A stretch of 64,000 nt of DNA from Lonicera japonica (Eukaryota > Streptophyta > Magnoliopsida > Dipsacales > Caprifoliaceae): contig CM038471.1 of NCBI GenBank assembly GCA_021464415.1, positions 13,018,373 to 13,082,372 on the forward strand, given 5' to 3'. The first letter of the stretch is position 1. Each line of letters opens with the position of its first letter. Position numbers and translations under genes: made by a program. A model generated the notes under the pieces. That model saw only the letters and a list, made by a program, of their open reading frames with translations. It made no database searches and was not told the origin of the DNA. This document shows positions 55,695 to 64,000 of the stretch, one piece after another.

Positions 55695-56483
55695 GAATGA
55701 AGCGTGAAAAGTATTTGAAATACTTATTCTATTGGCATGAAAGATATCAAGATTCGAAGTGGCATTCAACGGTTGGTTTTGTTGAAGAGTTCACGATTTG
55801 TGAAAAATGTAACATAGATTTTAGGAAAAATTCTTTTTAAAAGAAAGGGAATGATGCGGACAAGGCTAACACGAACTCAAACTTGATTCAAGCCTTAGAA
55901 TAATTTAGAAGTTATATTTTAACTAGTTTTAATTATAATAATTGTTATTATTTCCTTATTCAAATAGGATTGTTTTAGGAATATTTCTTTAATCAAATAG
56001 GATATTAACTTAAGAAGGTTTTCCTTATTTAATTAGGATTTAGATTAGTATTTCACTTATTATGTTTAGATTAGTATTTTTATTATTCTGCTTGGATTAG
56101 TATTTCTTTTCTACACCCTATTTAAAGGGATCGATTGATTTATTTTATTTGAGACTTTGATCATTAATATTGTTAAGTGAGATTAATTATCTTTGATTCT
56201 TCGGGAACTCCTTGAACTTACCAGTATGTCTGTGGCATTCATCCAACTTATCTATCGGTATTCCGCATCCAGTTGTGGCGTCTTCGATTTCCACCAAATC
56301 TAATTGTGCAAATGGTCCAGCTTCATTTATTTGCTACAATTTTCACGTGTATCTGTGTCGAGGTTCGTACAACAAACTCGTTGTGTTTGTGGGTTGCGAT
56401 ATCATCATGGGTCGTATCACTAGCTATGGAATTTCCTAGATATTATCCTAGCGCGGCATCCTCATCGTCATCTATTGGAGGGG

Positions 56484-56854
56484 TGTGAGAACCCGCGTTC
56501 TCGACGCCCGGGGGTCCTCGTGGGCGGCGATTCCATTGTTGCTTTGAAAATCGATTTTGAAAAGAATAAGAGTCGCCAGTTTGTTTTACTAAACAAACAA
56601 AAATGGTTGTGTAAAAGAGACGTATTTATGGACTAAATATCTTCTCATACACAATGTATGCGAAACTAGTTGATTCGAATATTCGGGGATTAAGTTACGA
56701 ATTGGGAAGGTGTTAGGCATCCAATTCGCCCTTTCGGTCTCTTGAGTAGGATATGCGCGAGTTATAATTCAGTTCTTGCATGCTATTGCTATTACGTTAC
56801 AGCTTTTCATGCTTGCCTTAGAAACTGGGATTTTGGGGATGGGATGAGAACGAT
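56484..56854 (-). repeat. Left (3') LTR, part confirmed by alignment
   Basis: Matches 63629-64000 with few differences, including AAAGAATAAGAGTCGCCAG and GGGAAGGTGTTAGGCA. The true LTR is longer, but its inner boundary cannot be set because the other copy leaves the window. Confidence 0.85.
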
Positions 56855-58639
56855 GTGTTTTCTAGTTCGCCCATGATTTTGAAAATAAATGTGTGTGTGT
56901 GATTTGAAAAACACAGTTTGATAATAATAGATCCAATGAAACAAGTGATTTTGTAAAGCATTGGGCTTTTCGAAAACTAATTCGATGTGTAATCTTATAC
57001 TCGATATGATATGAGGCGAGTTAACCAATCGTGTACCATAGTCTATTGATTAAACCAGTATAAATGGCACTAGTGCCCTCATCATTGAGTATTCATCACA
57101 TATACACCGCAATCTATGAGTTAGATTGAATATATAGCGATTATCGATTCTTTCGTATAACAATACCGCTAATCTGGACTTTTGAAAAAGTAAGAAAATA
57201 ATAATACTATTTTGAAATTATATTAGGGTTTATTATACGCCTTTAGTTTTGAAAAACAATTTGAAAAAGGGTTTTGAAAAGCTATCAAGGGATATAAATT
57301 ATGCAAACAAGAATATAAATTATAAAATTGACGAATAAATAAAAGAAGAGAAAGAAAATTATACATGAGCTCTCTTGGAGAGAGAGAATAAGGATCTCTT
57401 GGTGTGTACCACGAAATCCCTTTGATTGTTGACGAAAAATATGAATGGAGGGGGGGTCTATTTATAGTTGAAAAAATACTTGGAGAGCAAGAAAAGAGAT
57501 TGCAACTAGGACTCTTGGAGCATATCGCGAAACCTTCCCACCGTTGGATCATCCTGATATTTGGATATTTGTTAAGAATAGAAGTCTTCTAGATTGTGTG
57601 AAAATTTCAGGTCGATCAGAGTTCAAGAAAGTCTCCTTTCGCTCTGATTGGTACAAAGAATTTGTTTCCGCGTAGGAAAGGTACTTGCTGTAGACAAGGT
57701 CACTTGTTTGCACGAAAAGTCAAGTTCTAACTGTTGGATTATTCTTATTTTTGGATATGTATTGAAAATATAACTCTTCTAGACTCTATAAAAATTTTAA
57801 AAAGATCGGAGTTTGGGTAGGACTCGGTTTCCTTGAATTGGTACAAAAAGTTTGTTCCCGCATGGGAAACGTACTTGCGTACAACAACCTCGACAACTGA
57901 ACTTCTAGCCGATGGATTATGCTGAATTTTGGGTATGTTTTCCCTCAAAATGTTTTTTATCTAGTAACCAAATTTGAGGTCGATCAGAATTTCGGAAGGC
58001 CGCTATTTATTTTAATTTGCTACGAAGGACATTTCGACTATAATTGCACAATAGACAAATTGATTCTCGATGATCCCATGTCCGACAAAGCTGAATTTTG
58101 AATATGTTCTTCCCCATAATAAGGCCTATCTACTGACCAAACTTCAAACCATTTTTACTTCGAGAAGACCTCCATTTGATCGCCCAAATCAAACTCACGG
58201 TTTTTTGAATTTTCAGAGATCCGACTGTCGAATCGAGCTGATTTTTGGGTATGCTACTCCTCATGGTAATGTCTAATAACTCTCAAGGTTTAAGGATGAT
58301 CAGAAATGCGTAAAAAGTTTTCAAGATTTTTGACGATTTTTCTGTTCCGGCACATTTCGATAATTTAGTAACTTCTCATCCGGGAGTCCTTTCGGCTTTC
58401 TTCTTTGACATGTATCACAAGAACAAAGTACATGTGCATTTAGAAATGCTCGTGCATGCATGCATGCTTGTTTTTTTGGAGTTTAGGATTCTTGCGAGGG
58501 TTGCAAAATGAGGTGTTCACAGACCCTCTAGGCTTGGGTTCTTTGTGAAGCAAAGAAACTAGGACGATATCGAGAACGCATCATTTTTCGACACTCGCAT
58601 GAATCACAAATGATATTTAAAAATAATGCCATGCAAATG

Positions 58640-59276
58640 TTGTCGTGCTCCCACAGACAGGGACGTACTCCCACAGGCAGGGATGATTTTGAATTCCCAC
58701 AGGTAGGAAAGGTTTTGTACTCCCACAGGCAGGGATGATTTTGAATTCCCATAGGTAGGGAAGGTTTTGTACTCCCACAGGCAGGGAAGGTTTTGTACTC
58801 CCATAGGCAGGGACGTACTCCCACAGGAAGGGATGATTTTGAATTCCCACAGGCGGGGAAGGTTTTGTACTCCCACAGGTAGGGACATACTCCCACGGGC
58901 AGGGAAGGTTTTGTACCCCCACAGGCAGGGACGTACTACCACAGTTAGGGATGATTTTGAATTCCCACGAGTAGAGAAGGTTTTGTACTCCCACAAGCAG
59001 GGACGTACTCCTACAGACAGGGATGATTTTAAATTCCCACAAGTAGGAAAGGCTTTGTACTCCCACATGCAGGGATGTACTCCCACATGCAGGGATGATT
59101 TTGAATTCCCACAGGCAGAGAAGGTTTTGTACTCCCACAGACAGGGACGTACTCCCACAGGCAGGGAAGGTTTTGAACTCCCACAGGCAGGGATGATTTT
59201 GAATTCCAACAAGCAGGGAAGGTTTTGTACTCCCATAGGCAGGGACGTACTCCCACAGGCATGGATGATTTTGTTA
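58640..59276. repeat. Tandem array 1: three monomer types, about 26 units
   Basis: Each monomer starts CCCACAGGCAGGGA. Type A (26 bp) continues TGATTTTGAATT, type B (26 bp) AGGTTTTGTACT, type C (20 bp) CGTACT. They alternate, often as A-B-C (72 bp), giving a higher-order repeat. Because 72 is a multiple of three, several frames stay open on both strands (for example minus 58604-59236); these are repeat artefacts unless shown otherwise. Confidence 0.92.
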
Positions 59277-59483
59277 ACAATTCTGATTCGGTTAGCTTGA
59301 CAGAGTGAGGGCAGGTGGTCTGGTTGGAATATGATAGTTAATGGTCTACCGGAGACATTATTTTGGTTTGAGAGGTTACAACAAATGGTCTGCTGGGGAT
59401 ATGATGATTCATGATCTGCTAGAAAAGGTTGGTGATCTACTGAGGATATGATGGTTGATGGTTTGCTGAAGAAATGAGAATTC

Positions 59484-59945
59484 CTACTGGCTAGGATAAA
59501 GGCTGCAAGTTGATGAGTTACTGGGGAGGTAACTCCTACTAGCTTGGATAAGGGTTGATGCGAGGGTTGATGATCTGTTGGGGAGGTGGGAGTCTCTGAG
59601 AAGACATAGAAAGATAAAGAGATAAAGTTTTGGTGTAATCTTTTTTTTTTTTTTAATTAAAGTAAGAATTTTTTGCTGGCTTCTTTCTTCTTGAGAAAGG
59701 ATCGAGTCACGTTCTCTCAATTCTCGAACCTCGTGCATCGATTTGGACTTTGCCTCTTGCTCAACTTTCATGGCATTTTTTCTTGTCACTAGGGTGCGAT
59801 TCTGCTTATTGTTTCTTGACTTCGCGAGAGGAGAATTTTTTGTGCCTGCATTATTTTTTGTTTTTTCGATGCCCTTATTCCTCCTTGATTGATTGAAAGC
59901 TTTTTGACACAGTTTATTTTTTATTATTATTTTTCTTTTTTGCAA
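59484..59945 (-). CDS. Hypothetical 153-codon frame inside the Tat-like element
   Basis: Lys/Glu/Arg-rich N-terminal two thirds (for example VEQEAKSKSMHEVRELRERD) then a hydrophobic stretch. Could be a remnant of the extra ORF or gag of a Tat/Ogre element, or chance. No family recognised. Confidence 0.2.
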   Translation of the reverse strand: MQKRKIIIKNKLCQKAFNQSRRNKGIEKTKNNAGTKNSPLAKSRNNKQNRTLVTRKNAMKVEQEAKSKSMHEVRELRERDSILSQEERSQQKILTLIKKKKKITPKLYLFIFLCLLRDSHLPNRSSTLASTLIQASRSYLPSNSSTCSLYPSQ

Positions 59946-60439
59946 GGTCAGCAGCCTTCCTCACCCAAGACGTAGCCTTGGGCTTTTTAGCCTAGCTGTC
60001 ACTCTTGGTGTGGCTCTCGCTGCCATCTTTTTTCCTTTTTCTGTTTTTTCAATATTCTTTTCTTCTGGCACTGTGAGATTTATCCTCTTTTCTACTCTTT
60101 CAATTTTTTCTTGTGCCCACTTTGTTCCTTCTCACTTTGTCAGGTTTTCTTGAGCATCATCGTCCTTGCGATTCGAGAATGTTTGCTTTGGAAGTTCGCA
60201 TTTGACATCGTCGTACTGTGTTTGTGATTTCTGGTCCGAGAATCTTTTGGGAGCGTATCTTGAAAACTTCTTGGGTGAGAAGAAGCTAGGCTAAAAGTCC
60301 TTTTGTGGGGCTTGTTCCCTATATTTTTTGCGAAATTTTTTCATTCCAGTCTTTCTCTCTATCTTTCTCTGATATCCTCTTAAGGGGGCTTTTTGGTTTT
60401 AGAGAAGGCTTGAGTTTGCCTGTAAGAAGGACTTTAGTA

Positions 60440-60965
60440 TGTGCCTGTGGAAAGGGCTTGGGTTGGTGCTTGTAAAAGGAGCTTTGATTGGATTGGTGCT
60501 TGTAGAAAGGGCTTTAGATTGCTGCTTATGGAAAAGGCTTTTGATTGGCCTGTAGAAAGGGCTTTGGAATGGTGCATGTAGAAAGGGCTTTCGCTCGTGC
60601 CTGTAGAAAAGGTTTTGTAATGGTACCTGTAGAAAGGGATTGGGATTTGATTGGTGCCTGTAGAAAGGGCTTGGGATTTGATTTGTCTGTACAAAGGGTT
60701 TGGGATTTGATTGGTGCTTGTAGAAAGGGCTTTAATTGGTGCCTATAGAAAAGGGCTTGGAATTTGATTTGTCTGTACAAAGGGCTTGTGAAGTGATTCG
60801 CCTCTTTGGGAGACTTTATGAAGTGATTTGCCTCTCTAAGAGGGCTTGTGAAGTGATTTGACTCTCTGTGAGGGCTTATGAAGTGACTTGCCTCTCTAGG
60901 AGGGGTTGTGAAGTGATTTGACTCTCTGGGAGGGCTTATGAAGTGACTTGCCTCTCTGGGAAGCA
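60440..60965. repeat. Tandem array 2: two adjoining unit types
   Basis: 60440-60780 repeats a variable unit around TGCCTGTAGAAAGGGCTT with or without GGGATTTGATT. 60780-60965 repeats an approximately 30-bp unit GTGAAGTGATTTGCCTCTCT plus GGGAGGGCTT six times. Confidence 0.85.
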
Positions 60966-61649
60966 TGTGATCTTATCATGACAATCTGGTTGGTGATGAT
61001 GGTATGACTAATCATCGAGGTATATACCAGGATGCAGTGGTGAAGCCTGTCTGGTAGGCCATGGAGCTCGGTGCATTATGTGCTCTTGGACTAGTGTATG
61101 GTACACTTATGCAAGTGTTCATGTGTATATACTTTACAAATGCTTATGCCATGCTTCCCTAAATTTTAAATATTCGCATACTTCTTAAATCATCGCCCCA
61201 TTATTTTAAAAACTTGGTTTTGAAAAGGTTTTGAATATTGAGTTGCCTGATTTATGAAGTATGTTACACTACTTGAAATTATCTAAGTGAAAATGTATGC
61301 ATGCAAGACCGACCATTTTTCGAGAATATAGCAATACTGAAAAGGCAAATATTGATTTCTGGTCAATAGGTGAGTGTGAAAGATGATATCGGTTACAAGA
61401 GAAATGGCGTGCTTCCGTCTTAGGATTCTGCTGATCTTGCGTCATGTTTCCATCTTGACAAGTTGCTCTTTTCTTCTTGATTCTCTATGAGCTTGTCCGA
61501 GTCCGTGTGCGTTACTACTTTTTGCTCTTACCCTCAATCTCAGGAGGCTTACCAATATTCTTCAGAGGTAGAATTTCTGATTCTGTTGATAAGACGACCA
61601 TGGGGTTGTGATGGTGTGGGTTAAGTCATCCTCAGTGCAAATGATAAAT

Positions 61650-61960
61650 GGAGAGGGTAGTCTTAGGGGAGCTGTTCAGGTCTTCTTGTCGATACCCTCA
61701 GTAGATGTACCCTCGCCACCTTCAATATATGTGAATGATGATGGTGAGGCTAGTCTTTAGGGAGCTGTTCTAGTCTTCTTGTCGAAACCCTCAGTGCATA
61801 TACCCTCTGCACACTCAGTGTATACGAACGATGATGGTGAGGCTAGCCTTCAGGGAGCTATTCTGGTCTTCTTATCGACACCCTCGGTGCATATACCCTC
61901 TGCACCCTCAGTGTATGTGAACGATGATGGTGAGGCTAGTCTTCGTGGAGCCGTTATGAT
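61650..61960 (+). repeat. Tandem array 3: 93-bp unit, frame-preserving
   Basis: GGTGAGGCTAG recurs at 61743, 61836 and 61929, a period of exactly 93 bp (31 codons), with an older unit before it. The plus frame reads repeats of VHIPSAPSVYVNDDGEASL. The frame is open over the last two units and beyond (61779-62051), with a stop in the earlier unit. Confidence 0.85.
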
Positions 61961-63609
61961 CTACATCAAGGATGGCTTGAGGATTTTGGTTTTGAAGGGG
62001 TTGGTTATGTTTAGGGTTCAACCAGGCGGTTTCGGGATCTTGCGCCAGTAGTACAACAATGTTGGCAAGAGCCACAGGAAGTGTGTGATTGATGTTGGCA
62101 TGAACTGGGATAATGTATTAGAGAATGTTAAGTGGAGCTACTGGGTCTTGAGTTTGGTTGCCTTCGGTCGAGTATGTATTTGGATTGAATTGGTTTAATT
62201 CAGCAGGTGTTCTAACAGTGATTAGGGTTCAAGATGGGCTTGGGTGGCCACTTGGTGATCCTTCATGATGGCTACAAATTCGGTCGGATCATGGATTAGA
62301 TGATAGAGGTGTTCAAGGGTTAAGGTGCCACCCTCAGTTTATGGGAGAACAGGACCAGGCGGCGGACCCTTGCATGAGAAGCTTCACCGTAATTACCCTC
62401 AGTATTGTCGACCCTGGTTTGATGAAGTAGTAGCTCGGTGTTATAATGAGAAGGCATGATCGGTGGTGAATCTGATCTCGTGAGTCGTCTAGTTTGAATC
62501 TCTGAGAGCCTAGCCAACCAGTGCCAGCAGTAGATAAACGGAGTGTGGTGAAAAATGGGGAGAAAAAAGTCGGGGATTTGACCGAAAAATTAATATTTTC
62601 CCATGAGTTGCATAATTCTCGAAAAACTATGACTCAACAGAAAAATAAAATCGAAAACCACTTTTTGGTGATTAGCAAAAACAGACCGACGGCAACAACT
62701 TGAGAGCCCCGTGGATAGGTTTAGGGTAGGAATATGAATTCCCGGGGTGCCCTTATAACCTTCCGATTTTAAAAATTCATTTTTGAAAAATTCATTTTGG
62801 AAAATGATTCGGTTTTTTAGAAAATATTTTGAAAAATATTTTTTGAAAATCGGGAAGTTCTCTCCTCTTAGAGTTGCTTTTTATGAAAATAGTGACAGCA
62901 AAATTCTCACTAACGGGTTTTAATGAGGGATTTTTACGGACGGGGTTGGACAGCCTCCGGCCGTACTTGCTAAACCAAGAGTTAATATGTATGATAAGGC
63001 CTTTTGTTCACTAATCTCACGACCGACGGTCAAGAAAACATGCAGAAATTCGTGTGTAGTAGGCTGACGCATCCTATATGCAAGTGTGGTTGAAAGGGGT
63101 AAGGTTTAAGGCTCCCTCCTATTTGGCTAGGTCTTGCTATATACCTCAAGGGCAAGTATGTGCAAGGACCTTTTTATATACATTCTAGGTACGTGAGTGT
63201 TCTCGTCACTCAATATACCTCAGTTTGGTACTTGGCCAAGAAGAGTGGTCCTTTGCGCTTTTGGCTAGTGTTGACCCGCAAGTCCACGGCCTAGTCACGA
63301 ATTTAGTCCCGAGGTTGATAGGGTAAATTCACACTCGCGATAATGGATGATGATAGTAGGTGTGTGCAAAATAACAATTATGGAGGTATATTATAAAAAA
63401 CATTTTAGGGTTTGTTCGAGTACTTTCAAATTTTATTCATGAAAAAAATTTCCTCAAACAATTATTATAAACAAAAAAGGAATTAGGGTATCCACCTAAA
63501 TCGCATCTATGTTATCCTAAAATTGAGGCCGAAAAAATAACCATGTAAACAAAAATAATTATCCACGCATATTCTACTCTTGTTTATAGTCTAATCCTCT
63601 TAAAAAAAA

Positions 63610-63627
63610 TCCCCAGCAGAGTCGCCA
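63610..63627 (-). promoter_or_regulatory. Primer binding site of the Tat/Ogre-like element
   Basis: Minus strand TGGCGACTCTGCTGGGGA starts two bases inside the right LTR end. This sequence type primes minus-strand synthesis in Ogre/Tat elements. Confidence 0.75.
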
Positions 63628-63628
63628 C

Positions 63629-64000
63629 TGTGAGAACCCACATTCTTGACGCCCGGGGGTCCTGTGGGCGACGATTCCGTTGCTGCTTTGAAAATCGATT
63701 TTGAAAAGAATAAGAGTCGCCAGTTTGTTTTACTAAACAAACAAAAGAGTTGTGTGAAAGAGACGTATTTATGGACTAAATATCCTCTCATATACAATGT
63801 ATGCTAAACCAGTTGATTCGAAGATTCGGAGATTAAGTTACGAACTGGGAAGGTGTTAGGCACCCAATTCGCCCTTTCGGTCTCTTGAGTAGGATATGCG
63901 CGTGTTATAATTCAGTTCTTGCATGCTATTGCTATTACGTTACAGCTTTCATGCTTGCCTTAGAAACCGAGATTTTGGGGATGGGATGAAAACGATGTGT
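63629..64000 (-). repeat. Right (5') LTR of the Tat/Ogre-like element, partial
   Basis: Begins (plus strand) TGTGAGAACCC and continues to the window end. Contains the same GTCGCCAG and GGTGTTAGGCA blocks as the left LTR. Confidence 0.85.

Larger units (their letters stand above)
54031..56419 (+). mobile_element. Small non-autonomous gypsy-type LTR element
   Basis: 2,389 bp with a perfect TSD CTAGC (54026-54030 and 56420-56424). 3' LTR 55852-56419 begins TGATGCGG after polypurine tract AAAAGAAAGGGAA and ends GGGTCGTATCA. The 5' LTR (54031-about 54500) begins TAATACAG and lacks its last roughly 100-150 bp and the primer site. The interior is 1.35 kb with gag scraps and one other frame; no protease, RT or integrase. 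LTR blocks are shared with the element at 9481-16242. Confidence 0.88.
56484..64000 (-). mobile_element. Tat/Ogre-like LTR element, non-autonomous, right end outside window
   Basis: TGTGAGAACCC starts a sequence at 56484 that recurs at 63629 and matches closely to the window end (371 bp), marking two LTRs 7,145 bp apart. On the minus strand the right LTR ends CTCACA and is followed by TGGCGACTCTGCTGGGGA (63610-63627), the primer-site type of Ogre/Tat elements, so the element runs right to left. No gag, RT or integrase is visible between the LTRs; the space is filled with three tandem arrays. The left flank before 56484 is TTGGAGGGG; the TSD cannot be checked. Confidence 0.75.

Noticed and set aside
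58640..59276. Direct repeats resembling a CRISPR array
   Set aside because: Units are head-to-tail with no unique spacers, and this is plant nuclear DNA.
58528..59300. Overlapping long open frames on both strands (up to 210 codons)
   Set aside because: They are produced by the 26/26/20-bp tandem units whose 72-bp sum keeps frame; all frames are equally open and no domain is visible.
61779..62051. Confident call of a repetitive protein gene
   Set aside because: The in-phase 93-bp repeat is suggestive, but it lies inside a non-autonomous LTR element and an earlier unit carries a stop; kept only as a finding.

Overview
This is nuclear DNA from a dicot-type plant. It is AT-rich and intron-bearing, and most of it is transposable element. 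The one conserved host gene I can reconstruct is prefoldin subunit 1 (PFD1), on the minus strand between 41867 and 26902. It has six coding exons totalling 387 nt (128 codons plus stop). One of them is a 7-nt microexon, and all introns are GT..AG. The species cannot be named from sequence alone.

Layout. 1-4000: relics of an endogenous pararetrovirus (RNase H, a downstream reading frame, a TATA box with leader) interrupted and followed by copia/SIRE-like LTR pieces. 4001-17331 and 18171-27362: two diverged, direct copies of one segment that carries the last exon and 3' flank of PFD1 plus a chromodomain-LTR relic. Copy 1 later gained a tRNA-derived SINE and a Ty3/gypsy element (9481-16242, itself hit by a Tourist-like MITE). 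Copy 2 gained at least six MITE-type insertions, several with exact target-site duplications (TSDs) and a paralogous empty site in copy 1. 26902-41867: PFD1. Its third intron holds a complete 6.95-kb LINE (30140-37087) with a perfect 15-bp TSD and an open 1220-codon ORF2. Its second intron holds an older relic of a related LINE.

42018-44170: AT-rich intergenic DNA, a Myb/SANT-like relic and a Tourist-like MITE. 44172-53856: four elements inserted one inside another, namely three large solo LTRs with alternating orientation and, innermost, a 417-bp element with long inverted ends and a 5S-rRNA-like core. Every level has a 5-bp TSD, one of them imperfect. 54031-56419: a 2.4-kb non-autonomous gypsy-type element with TSD CTAGC, gag remnants and an unexplained reading frame. 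56484 to the window end: a minus-strand Tat/Ogre-like LTR element with no recognisable pol. Its body contains three different tandem arrays, and its right LTR runs off the window.

How the parts relate. The only host gene has been stretched to about 15 kb by insertions in its introns. Its terminal exon was duplicated intact about 10.4 kb downstream. The two segment copies act as a natural empty-site control for dating and defining the MITEs. No CRISPR, operon or tRNA gene is present, and the 5S-like stretch is part of a mobile element.
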